DNA of 64,000 nucleotides from Anisus vortex (lineage: Eukaryota; Mollusca; Gastropoda; Planorbidae), in NCBI GenBank assembly GCA_949126835.1, contig CASBPS010000143.1:66049-130048 (forward strand). Direction: 5' to 3'. Shown in pieces: positions 1-12,364 of this stretch. The notes under the pieces were generated by a model. The model saw only the letters and a list, made by a program, of their open reading frames with translations, ran no database searches and was not told the DNA's origin. How positions within the stretch are numbered: position 1 is the stretch's first letter; each line of letters starts with the position of its first letter. The translations under genes were made by a program, and so were the position numbers.

Positions 1-58
1 AAAAGAGAAGCCAAAACCACAAATCTGCTATTCAAGTCGTTGTACGGCCAGAACAGAA

Positions 59-3000
59 GCACCATTACCACAAATCTGCTAGTCAAGTCGTTGTACGGTT
101 TGTGGAGAAGCCAAAACAACAAATCTGCTTTTTAAGTCCTTGTACGGCCAGAAAAGAAGCCAAAACTAGAAATCTGCTATTCAAGTCGTTGTACGGTTTG
201 TGGAGAGAGCCAAAACCACAAATCTGCTGTGTTACGGCCAAAAGAGAAGCTGAAACCACAAATCTTCTTTTCAAGTCGTTGTACGGCTAGAAAAAAAGCC
301 AAAACCAGAAATCTGCTGTTTTACGGCCAGAAAAGGAGCCAAAACCACAAATCTGCTGTTTTACGGCCAAAAGAGAAGCCAAAACCATAAATCTGCTGTG
401 TTACGGCCAAAAGAGAAGCTAAAACCACAAATCTTCTTTTCAAGTCGTTGTACGGCCAGAAAAGAAGCCAAAACAAGAAATCGTGCTATTCAAGTCGTTG
501 TACGGATTGTGGAAAAGCCAAAACCACAAATTTGCTTTTGTACGGCCAGAATAGGAGCCAAAACCAGAAATCTGCTTTTCAAGTCGTTGTACGGTTTCTG
601 GAGAAGCCAAAACCACAAATCTGCTTTTGTACGGCCAGTAGAGAAGCCAAAACCACAAATCTGCTGTATTACGGCGAAAAGAGAAGCCAAAACCACAAAT
701 CTGCTATTCAAGTCGTTGTACGGCCAGAACAGAAGCACCATTACCACAAATCTGCTAGTCAAGTCGTCGTACGGTTTGTGGAGAAGCCAAAAAAACAAAT
801 CTGCTTTTTAAGTCCTTGTACGGCCAGAAAAGAAGCCAAAACTAGAAATCTGCTATTCAAGTCGTTGTACTGTTTGTGGAGAGAGCCAAAACCATAAATC
901 TGCTGTTTTATGGCCAGAAAAGAAGCCAAAACAAGAAATCTGCTATTCAAGTCGTTGTACGGTTTGTTGAGAGAGCCAAAACCATAAATCTGCTGTGTTA
1001 CGGCCAAAAGAGAAGCTAAAACCACAAATCTTCTTGTCAAGTCGTTGTACGGCCAGAAAAGAAGCCAAACCAAGAAATCTGCTATTCAAGTCGTTGTACG
1101 GATTGTGGAAAAGCCAAAACCACAAATCTGCTTTTGTACGGCCAGAAAAGGAGCCAAAACAAGAAATCTGCTTTTCAAGTCGTTTAACGGTTTCTGGAGA
1201 AGCCAAAACCACAAATCTGCTTTTGTACGGCTAGTAGAGAAGCCAAAACCACAAATCTGCTGTATTACGGCGAAAAGAGAACCCAAAACCACAAATCTGC
1301 TATTCAAGTCGTTGTACGGCCAGAACAGAAGCACCATTACCACAAATCTGCTAGTCAAGTCTTTGTACGGTTTGTGGAGAAGCCAAAACAACAAATCTGC
1401 TTTTTAAGTCCTTGTACGGCCAGAAAAGAAGCCAAAACTAGAAATCTGCTATTCAAGTCGTTGTACGATTTGTGGAGAGAGCCAAAACCACAAATCTGCT
1501 GTGTTACGGCCAAAAGAGAAGCTGAAACCACAAATCTTCTTTTCAAGTCGTTGTACGGCCAAAAAAAAAGCCAAAACCAGAAATCTGCTGTTTTACGGCC
1601 AGAAAAGGAGCCAAAACAAGAAATCTGCTATTCAAGTCGTTGTACGAACTGTGGAAACGCCAAAACCACAAATCTGCTTTTGTACGGCCAGTAGAGAAGC
1701 CAAAACCACAAATCTGCTGTTTTACGGTTAGAAAAGAAGCCAAAACAAGAAATCTGCTATTCAAGTCGTTGTACGGATTGTGGAAAAGCCAAAACCACAA
1801 ATCTGCTTTTGTACGGCCAGAATAGGAGCCAAAACCAGAAATCTGCTTTTCAAGTCGTTGTACGGTTTCTGGAGAAGCCAAAACCACAAATCTGTTTTTG
1901 TACGGCCATTAGAGAAGCCAAAACCACAAATATGCTGTATTACGGCGAAAAGAGAAGCCAAAACCACAAATCTGCTATTCAAGTCGTTGTACGGCCAGAA
2001 CAGAAGCACCATTACCACAAATCTGCTAATCAAGTCGTTGTACGGTTTGTGGAGAAGCCAAAACAACAAATCTGCTTTTTAAGTCCTTGTACGGCCAGAA
2101 AAGAAGCTAAAACTAGAAATCTGCTATTCAAGTCGTTGTACGGTTTGTGGAGAGAGCCAAAACCATAAATCTGTTTTTGTACGGCCAGAAAAGGAGCCAA
2201 AACCAGGAATCTGCTTTTCAAGTGTTTGTACGGTTTCTGGAGAAGCCAAAACCACAAATCTGCTTTTGTACGGCCAGTAGAGAAGCCAAAACACCAAAAC
2301 TGCTGTATTACGGCGAAAAGAGAAGCCAAAACCACAAATCTGCTATTCAAGTCGTTGTACGGCCAGAACAGAAGCACCATTACCACAAATCTGCTAGTCA
2401 AGTCGTTGTACGGTTTGTTGAGAAGCCAAAACAGCAAATCTGCTTTTTAAGTCCTTGTACGGCCAGAAAGGGAAGCCAAAACTAGAAATCTGCTATTCAA
2501 GTCGTTGTACGGTTTGTGGAGAGAGCCAAAACCATAAATCTGCTGTGTTACGGCCAAAAGAGAAGCTAAAACCACAAATCTTCTTGTCAAGTCGTTGGAC
2601 GGCCAGAAAAGAAGCCAAAACAAGAAATCTGCTATTCAAGTCGTTGTACGGATTGTGGAAAAGCCAAAACCACAAATCTGCTTTTGTACGGCCAGAAAAG
2701 GAGCCAAAACCAGAAATCTGCTTTTCAAGTCGTTGTACGGTTTCTGGAGAAGCCAAAACCACAAATCTGCTTTTGTACGTCTAGTAGAGAAGCCAAAACC
2801 ACAAATCTGCTGTATTTGGCGAAAAGAGAAGCCAAAACCACAAATCTGCTATTCAAGTCGTTGTACGGCCAGAACAGAAGCACCATTACCACAAATATGC
2901 TAGTCAAGTCGTTGTACGGTTTGTTGAGAAGCCAAAACAACAAATCTGCTTTTTAAGTCCTTGTACGGCCAGAAAAAAAGCCAAAACTAGAAATCTGCTA

Positions 3001-6000
3001 TTCAAGTCGTTGTACGGTTTATGGAGAGAGCCAAAACCATAAATCTGCTGTTTTACGGCCAGAAAAGAAGCCAAAACCAGAAATCTGCTATTCAAGTCGT
3101 TGTACCAAAAGCCAAAACCACAAATCTGCTTTTGTACGGCCAGAAAAGGAGCCAAAACCACAAATCTGCTGTTTTAAGGCCAAAAGAGAAGCAAAAACCA
3201 GAAATCTGCTATTCAAGTCGTTGTACGATTTGTGGAGAGAGCCAAAACCACAAATCTGCTGTGTTACGGCCAAAAGAGAAGCTGAAACCACAAATCTTCT
3301 TTTCAAGTCGTTGTACGGCCAAAAAAAAAGCCAAAACCAGAAATCTGCTGTTTTACGGCCAGAAAAGGAGCCAAAACAAGAAATCTGCTATTCAAGTCGT
3401 TGTACGAACTGTGGAAACGCCAAAACCACAAATCTGCTTTTGTACGGCCAGTAGAGAAGCCAAAACCACAAATCTGCTGTTTTACGGTTAGAAAAGAAGC
3501 CAAAACAAGAAATCTGCTATTCAAGTCGTTGTACGGATTGTGGAAAAGCCAAAACCACAAATCTGCTTTTGTACGGCCAGAATAGGAGCCAAAACCAGAA
3601 ATCTGCTTTTCAAGTCGTTGTACGGTTTCTGGAGAAGCCAAAACCACAAATCTGTTTTTGTACGGCCATTAGAGAAGCCAAAACCACAAATATGCTGTAT
3701 TACGGCGAAAAGAGAAGCCAAAACCACAAATCTGCTATTCAAGTCGTTGTACGGCCAGAACAGAAGCACCATTACCACAAATCTGCTAATCAAGTCGTTG
3801 TACGGTTTGTGGAGAAGCCAAAACAACAAATCTGCTTTTTAAGTCCTTGTACGGCCAGAAAAGAAGCTAAAACTAGAAATCTGCTATTCAAGTCGTTGTA
3901 CGGTTTGTGGAGAGAGCCAAAACCATAAATCTGTTTTTGTACGGCCAGAAAAGGAGCCAAAACCAGGAATCTGCTTTTCAAGTGTTTGTACGGTTTCTGG
4001 AGAAGCCAAAACCACAAATCTGCTTTTGTACGGCCAGTAGAGAAGCCAAAACACCAAAACTGCTGTATTACGGCGAAAAGAGAAGCCAAAACCACAAATC
4101 TGCTATTCAAGTCGTTGTACGGCCAGAACAGAAGCACCATTACCACAAATCTGCTAGTCAAGTCGTTGTACGGTTTGTTGAGAAGCCAAAACAGCAAATC
4201 TGCTTTTTAAGTCCTTGTACGGCCAGAAAGGGAAGCCAAAACTAGAAATCTGCTATTCAAGTCGTTGTACGGTTTGTGGAGAGAGCCAAAACCATAAATC
4301 TGCTGTGTTACGGCCAAAAGAGAAGCTAAAACCACAAATCTTCTTGTCAAGTCGTTGGACGGCCAGAAAAGAAGCCAAAACAAGAAATCTGCTATTCAAG
4401 TCGTTGTACGGATTGTGGAAAAGCCAAAACCACAAATCTGCTTTTGTACGGCCAGAAAAGGAGCCAAAACCAGAAATCTGCTTTTCAAGTCGTTGTACGG
4501 TTTCTGGAGAAGCCAAAACCACAAATCTGCTTTTGTACGTCTAGTAGAGAAGCCAAAACCACAAATCTGCTGTATTTGGCGAAAAGAGAAGCCAAAACCA
4601 CAAATCTGCTATTCAAGTCGTTGTACGGCCAGAACAGAAGCACCATTACCACAAATATGCTAGTCAAGTCGTTGTACGGTTTGTTGAGAAGCCAAAACAA
4701 CAAATCTGCTTTTTAAGTCCTTGTACGGCCAGAAAAAAAGCCAAAACTAGAAATCTGCTATTCAAGTCGTTGTACGGTTTATGGAGAGAGCCAAAACCAT
4801 AAATCTGCTGTTTTACGGCCAGAAAAGAAGCCAAAACCAGAAATCTGCTATTCAAGTCGTTGTACCAAAAGCCAAAACCACAAATCTGCTTTTGTACGGC
4901 CAGAAAAGGAGCCAAAACCACAAATCTGCTGTTTTAAGGCCAAAAGAGAAGCAAAAACCAGAAATCTGCTATTCAAGTCGTTGTACGGACTGTGGAAACG
5001 CCAAAACCACAAATCTGCTTTTGTACGGCCAGTAGAGAAGCCAAAACCACAAATCTGCTGTTTTACGGTTAGAAAAGAAGCCAAAACAAGAAATCTGCTA
5101 TTCAAGTCGTTGTACGGATTGTGGAAAAGCCAAAACCACAAATCTGCTTTTGTACGGCCAGAATAGGAGCCAAAACCAGAAATCTGCTTTTCAAGTCGTT
5201 GTACGGTTTCTGGAGAAGCCAAAACCACAAATCTGCTTTTGTACGGCCAGTAGAGAAGCCAAAACCACAAATCTGCTGTATTACGGCGAATAGAGAAGCC
5301 AAAACTACAAATCTGCTATTCAAGTCGTTGTACGGCCAGAACAGAAGCACCATTAGCACAAATCTGCTAGTCAAGTCGTTGTACGGTTTGTGGAGAAGCC
5401 AAAACAACAAATCTGCTTTTTAAGTCCTTGTACGGCCAGAAAAGAAGCCAAAACTAGAAATCTGTTATTCAAGTCGTCGTACGGTTTGTGGAGAGAGCCA
5501 AAACCATAAATCTGTTTTTGTACGGCCAGAAAAGGAGCCAAAACCAGAAATCTGCTTTTCAAGTCTTTGTACGGTTTCTGGAGAAGCCAAAACCACAAAT
5601 CTGTTTTTGTACGGCCAGTAGAGAAGCCAAAACCACAAATCTGCTGTATTACGGCGAAAAGAGAAGCCAAAACCACAAATCTGCTATTCAAGTCGTTGTA
5701 CGGCCAGAACAGAAGCACCATTATCACAAATCTGCTAGTCAAGTCGTTGTACGGTTTGTGGAGAAGCCAAAACAACAAATCTGCTTTTTAAGTCCTTGTA
5801 CGGCCAGAAAAAAAGCCAAAACTAGAAATCTGCTAATCAAGTCGTTGTACGGTTTATGGAGAGAGCCAAAACCATAAATCTGCTGTGTTACGGCCAAAAG
5901 AGAAGCTAAAACCACAAATCTTCTTTTCAAGTCGTTGTACGGCCAGAAAAGAAGCCAAAACAAGAAATCTGCTATTCAAGTCGTTATACGGATTGTGGAA

Positions 6001-6220
6001 AAGCCAAAACCTCAAATCTGCTTTTGTACGACCAGAAAAGGAGCCAAAACAATAAATCTGCTTTTCAAGTCGTTGTACGGTTTCTGGAGAAGCCAAAACC
6101 ACAAATCTGCTTTTGTACGGCTAGTAGAGAAGCCAAAACCACAAATCTGCTGTATTACGGCGAAAAGAGAAGCCAAAACCACAAATCTGCTATTCAAGTC
6201 GTTGTACGGCCAGAACAGAG
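59..6220 (+). repeat. Family A higher-order repeat, copy A1 (6,162 bp, enlarged)
   Basis: Anchor intervals are 676-596-675-368-506-886-368-506-707-368-506. Removing the internal 1,760-bp duplication leaves the standard 4,402-bp unit. The intervals 676, 596, 675, 368, 506 and 707 were parsed into 15, 13, 15, 8, 11 and 16 monomers, giving 97 monomers per unit. The private one-base insertion aaatcgtgct near 478 marks family A and recurs at 6,640, 18,428, 22,830 and 28,812. No gene is present. Confidence 0.93.
1440..4959 (+). repeat. 1,760-bp tandem duplication inside A1
   Basis: Positions 1,440-3,199 and 3,200-4,959 are tandem copies with a period of 1,760 bp. The join lies in the 28-base stretch 3,200-3,227. 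To its left the sequence is 707-interval type (gcaaaaacc), and to its right it is 675-interval type (tacgattt). The same 28 bases are found at 1,440-1,467 and at 4,960-4,987. This is what one unequal exchange between paralogous long monomers would produce. The fused interval is 886 bp. Confidence 0.93.
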
Positions 6221-9200
6221 GCACCATTACCACAAATCTGCTAGTCAAGTCGTTGTACGGTTTGTGGAGAAGCCAAAACAACAAATCTGCTTTTTAAGTC
6301 CTTGTACGGCCAGAAAAGAAGCCAAAACTAGAAATCTGCTATTCAAGTCGTTGTACGGTTTGTGGAGAGAGCCAAAACCACAAATCTGCTGTGTTACGGC
6401 CAAAAGAGAAGCTGAAACCACAAATCTTCTTTTCAAGTCGTTGTACGGCTAGAAAAAAAGCCAAAACCAGAAATCTGCTGTTTTACGGCCAGAAAAGGAG
6501 CCAAAACCACAAATCTGCTCTTTTACGGCCAAAAGAGAAGCCAAAACCATAAATCTGCTGTGTTACGGCCAAAAGAGAAGCTAAAACCACAAATCTTCTT
6601 TTCAAGTCGTTGTACGGCCAGAAAAGAAGCCAAAACAAGAAATCGTGCTATTCAAGTCGTTGTACGGATTGTGGAAAAGCCAAAACCACAAATTTGCTTT
6701 TGTACGGCCAGAATAGGAGCCAAAACCAGAAATCTGCTTTTCAAGTCGTTGTACGGTTTCTGGAGAAGCCAAAACCACAAATCTGCTTTTGTACGGCCAG
6801 TAGAGAAGCCAAAACCACAAATCTGCTGTATTACGGCGAAAAGAGAAGCCAAAACCACAAATCTGCTATTCAAGTCGTTGTACGGCCAGAACAGAAGCAC
6901 CATTACCACAAATCTGCTAGTCAAGTCGTCGTACGGTTTGTGGAGAAGCCAAAAAAACAAATCTGCTTTTTAAGTCCTTGTACGGCCAGAAAAGAAGCCA
7001 AAACTAGAAATCTGCTATTCAAGTCGTTGTACTGTTTGTGGAGAGAGCCAAAACCATAAATCTGCTGTTTTATGGCCAGAAAAGAAGCCAAAACAAGAAA
7101 TCTGCTATTCAAGTCGTTGTACGGTTTGTTGAGAGAGCCAAAACCATAAATCTGCTGTGTTACGGCCAAAAGAGAAGCTAAAACCACAAATCTTCTTGTC
7201 AAGTCGTTGTACGGCCAGAAAAGAAGCCAAACCAAGAAATCTGCTATTCAAGTCGTTGTACGGATTGTGGAAAAGCCAAAACCACAAATCTGCTTTTGTA
7301 CGGCCAGAAAAGGAGCCAAAACAAGAAATCTGCTTTTCAAGTCGTTTAACGGTTTCTGGAGAAGCCAAAACCACAAATCTGCTTTTGTACGGCTAGTAGA
7401 GAAGCCAAAACCACAAATCTGCTGTATTACGGCGAAAAGAGAACCCAAAACCACAAATCTGCTATTCAAGTCGTTGTACGGCCAGAACAGAAGCACCATT
7501 ACCACAAATCTGCTAGTCAAGTCTTTGTACGGTTTGTGGAGAAGCCAAAACAACAAATCTGCTTTTTAAGTCCTTGTACGGCCAGAAAAGAAGCCAAAAC
7601 TAGAAATCTGCTATTCAAGTCGTTGTACGATTTGTGGAGAGAGCCAAAACCACAAATCTGCTGTGTTACGGCCAAAAGAGAAGCTGAAACCACAAATCTT
7701 CTTTTCAAGTCGTTGTACGGCCAAAAAAAAAGCCAAAACCAGAAATCTGCTGTTTTACGGCCAGAAAAGGAGCCAAAACAAGAAATCTGCTATTCAAGTC
7801 GTTGTACGAACTGTGGAAACGCCAAAACCACAAATCTGCTTTTGTACGGCCAGTAGAGAAGCCAAAACCACAAATCTGCTGTTTTACGGTTAGAAAAGAA
7901 GCCAAAACAAGAAATCTGCTATTCAAGTCGTTGTACGGATTGTGGAAAAGCCAAAACCACAAATCTGCTTTTGTACGGCCAGAATAGGAGCCAAAACCAG
8001 AAATCTGCTTTTCAAGTCGTTGTACGGTTTCTGGAGAAGCCAAAACCACAAATCTGTTTTTGTACGGCCATTAGAGAAGCCAAAACCACAAATATGCTGT
8101 ATTACGGCGAAAAGAGAAGCCAAAACCACAAATCTGCTATTCAAGTCGTTGTACGGCCAGAACAGAAGCACCATTACCACAAATCTGCTAATCAAGTCGT
8201 TGTACGGTTTGTGGAGAAGCCAAAACAACAAATCTGCTTTTTAAGTCCTTGTACGGCCAGAAAAGAAGCTAAAACTAGAAATCTGCTATTCAAGTCGTTG
8301 TACGGTTTGTGGAGAGAGCCAAAACCATAAATCTGTTTTTGTACGGCCAGAAAAGGAGCCAAAACCAGGAATCTGCTTTTCAAGTGTTTGTACGGTTTCT
8401 GGAGAAGCCAAAACCACAAATCTGCTTTTGTACGGCCAGTAGAGAAGCCAAAACACCAAAACTGCTGTATTACGGCGAAAAGAGAAGCCAAAACCACAAA
8501 TCTGCTATTCAAGTCGTTGTACGGCCAGAACAGAAGCACCATTACCACAAATCTGCTAGTCAAGTCGTTGTACGGTTTGTTGAGAAGCCAAAACAGCAAA
8601 TCTGCTTTTTAAGTCCTTGTACGGCCAGAAAGGGAAGCCAAAACTAGAAATCTGCTATTCAAGTCGTTGTACGGTTTGTGGAGAGAGCCAAAACCATAAA
8701 TCTGCTGTGTTACGGCCAAAAGAGAAGCTAAAACCACAAATCTTCTTGTCAAGTCGTTGGACGGCCAGAAAAGAAGCCAAAACAAGAAATCTGCTATTCA
8801 AGTCGTTGTACGGATTGTGGAAAAGCCAAAACCACAAATCTGCTTTTGTACGGCCAGAAAAGGAGCCAAAACCAGAAATCTGCTTTTCAAGTCGTTGTAC
8901 GGTTTCTGGAGAAGCCAAAACCACAAATCTGCTTTTGTACGTCTAGTAGAGAAGCCAAAACCACAAATCTGCTGTATTTGGCGAAAAGAGAAGCCAAAAC
9001 CACAAATCTGCTATTCAAGTCGTTGTACGGCCAGAACAGAAGCACCATTACCACAAATATGCTAGTCAAGTCGTTGTACGGTTTGTTGAGAAGCCAAAAC
9101 AACAAATCTGCTTTTTAAGTCCTTGTACGGCCAGAAAAAAAGCCAAAACTAGAAATCTGCTATTCAAGTCGTTGTACGGTTTATGGAGAGAGCCAAAACC

Positions 9201-10116
9201 ATAAATCTGCTGTTTTACGGCCAGAAAAGAAGCCAAAACCAGAAATCTGCTATTCAAGTCGTTGTACCAAAAGCCAAAACCACAAATCTGCTTTTGTACG
9301 GCCAGAAAAGGAGCCAAAACCACAAATCTGCTGTTTTAAGGCCAAAAGAGAAGCAAAAACCAGAAATCTGCTATTCAAGTCGTTGTACGGACTGTGGAAA
9401 CGCCAAAACCACAAATCTGCTTTTGTACGGCCAGTAGAGAAGCCAAAACCACAAATCTGCTGTTTTACGGTTAGAAAAGAAGCCAAAACAAGAAATCTGC
9501 TATTCAAGTCGTTGTACGGATTGTGGAAAAGCCAAAACCACAAATCTGCTTTTGTACGGCCAGAATAGGAGCCAAAACCAGAAATCTGCTTTTCAAGTCG
9601 TTGTACGGTTTCTGGAGAAGCCAAAACCACAAATCTGCTTTTGTACGGCCAGTAGAGAAGCCAAAACCACAAATCTGCTGTATTACGGCGAAAAGAGAAG
9701 CCAAAACCACAAATATGCTATTCAAGTCTTTGTACGGCCAGAACAGAAGCACCATTAGCACAAATCGGCTAGTCAAGTCGTTGGACGGTTTGTGGAGAAG
9801 CCAAAACAACAAATCTGCTTTTTAAGTCCTTGTACGGCCAGAAAAGAAGCCAAAACTAGAAATCTGCTATTCAAGTCGTCGTACGGTTTGTGGAGAGAGC
9901 CAAAACCATAAATCTGTTTTTGTACGGCCAGAAAAGGAGCCAAAACCAGAAATCTGCTTTTCAAGTCTTTGTACGGTTTCTGGAGAAGCCAAAACCACAA
10001 ATCTGCTTTTGTACGGCCAGTAGAGAAGCCAAAACCACAAATCTGCTGTATTACGGCGAAAAGAGAAGCCAAAACCACAAATCTGCTATTCAAGTCGTTG
10101 TACGGCCAGAACAGAA
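6221..10116 (+). repeat. Family A higher-order repeat, copy A2 (truncated)
   Basis: Intervals are 676-596-675-368-506-707-368, the standard A order without its last 506-bp interval. The next interval (756) belongs to family C. The switch is gradual: the interval from 9,749 already carries C-type marks (attagcac, aatcggct, ttggacgg). Private changes include gaggcacc at the first anchor and ctcttttacgg near 6,519. Confidence 0.92.
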
Positions 10117-10167
10117 GCACCATTACCACAAATCTGCTAGTCAAGTCGTTGTACGGTTTGTTGAGAA
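10117..10167 (+). repeat. Anchor monomer (51 bp, gcaccatta type)
   Basis: This long variant starts gcaccattaccac instead of gccaaaaccac, a gain of 2 bp, and is usually followed by ctagtcaagtcg. I found 123 copies in the window by hand. Spacings between copies take only a small set of values, mainly 279, 368, 505/506, 596, 628, 675/676, 707 and 756. They are therefore a reliable ruler for higher-order structure. Variants include attagcac, attatcac, gcatcatt (56,653 and 60,130) and a g-to-t change at 46,847. Confidence 0.95.
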
Positions 10168-10355
10168 GCCAAAACAACAAATCTGCTTTTTCAGTCCTTG
10201 TACGGCCAGAAAAGAAGCCAAAACTAGAAATCTGCTATTCAAGTCGTTGTACGGTTTGTGGAGAGAGCCAAAACCATAAATCTGATGTGTTACGGCCAAA
10301 AGAGAAGCTAAAACCACAAATCTTCTTGTCAAGTCGTTGGACGGCCAGAAAAGAA

Positions 10356-10396
10356 GCCAAAACAATAAATCTGCTATTCAAGTCGTTGTACCAAAA
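10356..10396 (+). repeat. Truncated long monomer (41 bp)
   Basis: This is a long monomer whose end jumps from gttgtac straight to caaaagcc, losing about 8 bases of the usual end. It is a marker of the 707, 628 and 756 anchor intervals. Copies occur near 3,104, 4,864, 9,267, 11,516, 15,061, 16,144, 31,440, 35,130 and 40,700, among others. All seem to descend from one deletion event that was then copied through the array. Confidence 0.85.
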
Positions 10397-10654
10397 GCCA
10401 AAACCACAAATCTGCTTTTGTACGGCCAGAAAAGGAGCCAAAACCACAAATCTGCTGTTTTAAGGCCAAAAGAGAAGCAAAAACCCTAAATCTGCTATTC
10501 AAGTCGTTGTACGGACTGTGCAAACGCCAAAACCACAAATCTGCTTTTGTACGGCCAGTAGAGAAGCCAAAACCACAAATCTGCTGTTTTACGGTTAGAA
10601 AAGAAGCCAAAACAAGAAATCTGCTATTCAAGTCGTTGTACGGATTGTGGAAAA

Positions 10655-10694
10655 GCCAAAACCACAAATCTGCTTTTGTACGGCCAGAATAGGA
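10655..10694 (+). repeat. Reference short monomer (40 bp)
   Basis: This is a typical short monomer. It has the same start and core as the long form, but the core is followed directly by tttgtacgg, without the caagtcgtt stretch. Other short subtypes have tgttttacgg, tgtgttacgg or tgtattacgg after the core. Each subtype sits at a fixed place in the higher-order repeats. Short monomers are about 40% of all monomers in the units I parsed fully. Confidence 0.95.
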
Positions 10695-10823
10695 GCCAAA
10701 ACCAGAAATCTGCTATTCAAGTCGTTGTACGGTTTCTGGAGAAGTTAAAACCACAAATCTGCTTTTGTACGGCCAGTAGAGAAGCCAAAACCACAAATCT
10801 GCTGTATTACGGCGAAAAGAGAA

Positions 10824-10872
10824 GCCAAAACCACAAATCTGCTATTCAAGTCGTTGTACGGCCAGAACAGAA
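10824..10872 (+). repeat. Reference long monomer (49 bp)
   Basis: This is a typical long monomer, counted from the g of gccaaaa to the base before the next such g. It contains the core aaatctgct, then attcaagtcgttgtacgg, then a purine-rich end. Long variants of 50, 51 and 52 bp differ by small changes at the end (tttgtggagaga in place of ccagaaaagaa) or near the start. The long form differs from the short form by about 9 bases around caagtcgtt. The GTAC (RsaI) site is kept in most monomers. Confidence 0.95.
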
Positions 10873-12364
10873 GCACCATTACCACAAATCGGCTAGTCAA
10901 GTCGTTGGACGGTTTGTGGAGAAGCCAAAACAACAAATCTGCTTTTTAAGTCCTTGTACGGCCAGAAAAGAAGCCAAAACTAGAAATCTGCTATTCAAGT
11001 CGTCGTACGGTTTGTGGAGAGAGCCAAAACCATAAATCTGTTTTTGTACGGCCAGAAAAGGAGCCAAAACCAGAAATCTGCTTTTCAAGTCTTTGTACGG
11101 TTTCTGGAGAAGCCAAAACCACAAATCTGCTTTTGTACGGCCAGTAGAGAAGCCAAAACCACAAATCTGCTGTATTACGGCGAAAAGAGAAGCCAAAAAG
11201 ACAAATCTGCTATTCAAGTCGTTGTACGGCCAGAACAGAAGCACCATTACCACAAATCTGCTAGTCAAGTCGTTGTACGGTTTGTTGAGAAGCCAAAACA
11301 ACAAATCTGCTTTTTAAGTCCTTGTACGGCCAGAAAAGAAGCCAAAACTAGAAATCTGCTATTCAAGTCGTTGTACGGTTTGTGGAGAGAGCCAAAACCA
11401 TAAATCTGCTGTGTTACGGCCAAAAGAGAAGCTAAAACCACAAATCTTCTTGTCAAGTCGTTGGACGGCCAGAAAAGAAGCCAAAACAATAAATCTGCTA
11501 TTCAAGTCGTTGTACCAAAAGCCAAAACCACAAATCTGCTTTTGTACGGCCAGAAAAGGAGCCAAAACCACAAATCTGCTGTTTTAAGGCCAAAAGAGAA
11601 GCAAAAACCCTAAATCTGCTATTCAAGTCGTTGTACGGACTGTGCAAACGCCAAAACCACAAATCTGCTTTTGTACGGCCAGTAGAGAAGCCAAAACCAC
11701 AAATCTGCTGTTTTACGGTTAGAAAAGAAGCCAAAACAAGAAATCTGCTATTCAAGTCGTTGTACGGATTGTGGAAAAGCCAAAACCACAAATCTGCTTT
11801 TGTACGGCCAGAATAGGAGCCAAAACCAGAAATCTGCTATTCAAGTCGTTGTACGGTTTCTGGAGAAGTTAAAACCACAAATCTGCTTTTGTACGGCCAG
11901 TAGAGAAGCCAAAACCACAAATCTGCTGTATTACGGCGAAAAGAGAAGCCAAAACCACAAATCTGCTATTCAAGTCGTTGTACGGCCAGAACAGAAGCAC
12001 CATTACCACAAATCGGCTAGTCAAGTCGTTGGACGGTTTGTGGAGAAGCCAAAACAACAAATCTGCTTTTTAAGTCCTTGTACGGCCAGAAAAGAAGCCA
12101 AAACTAGAAATCTGCTATTCAAGTCGTCGTACGGTTTGTGGAGAGAGCCAAAACCATAAATCTGTTTTTGTACGGCCAGAAAAGGAGCCAAAACCAGAAA
12201 TCTGCTTTTCAAGTCTTTGTACGGTTTCTGGAGAAGCCAAAACCACAAATCTGCTTTTGTACGGCCAGTAGAGAAGCCAAAACCACAAATCTGCTGTATT
12301 ACGGCGAAAAGAGAAGCCAAAAAGACAAATCTGCTATTCAAGTCGTTGTACGGCCAGAACAGAA

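Larger units (their letters stand above)
10117..12364 (+). repeat. Family C, two 1,124-bp units (25 monomers each)
   Basis: Intervals are 756-368-756-368. The 756-bp part was parsed into 17 monomers (51, 49, 50, 40, 49, 41, 40, 40, 49, 40, 40, 49, 40, 49, 40, 40, 49) and the 368-bp part into 8. The two units differ at few bases. For example, the first has tctgatgtg near 10,282 where the second has tctgctgtg. Both share marks such as gaagttaaaacc and gccaaaaagac. No gene is present. Confidence 0.93.

Noticed and set aside
10364..10369. AATAAA poly(A)-signal hexamer in caataaatctg monomers
   Set aside because: It arises by single-base variation of the ccacaaatc core and sits in repeat copies with no gene upstream.
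10655..10694. A-tract phasing that would curve the DNA
   Set aside because: Centres of the A or T runs in a short monomer are about 7.5, 8.5, 14 and 10 bases apart, which is not a clean helical phase. A curvature calculation would be needed to say more.
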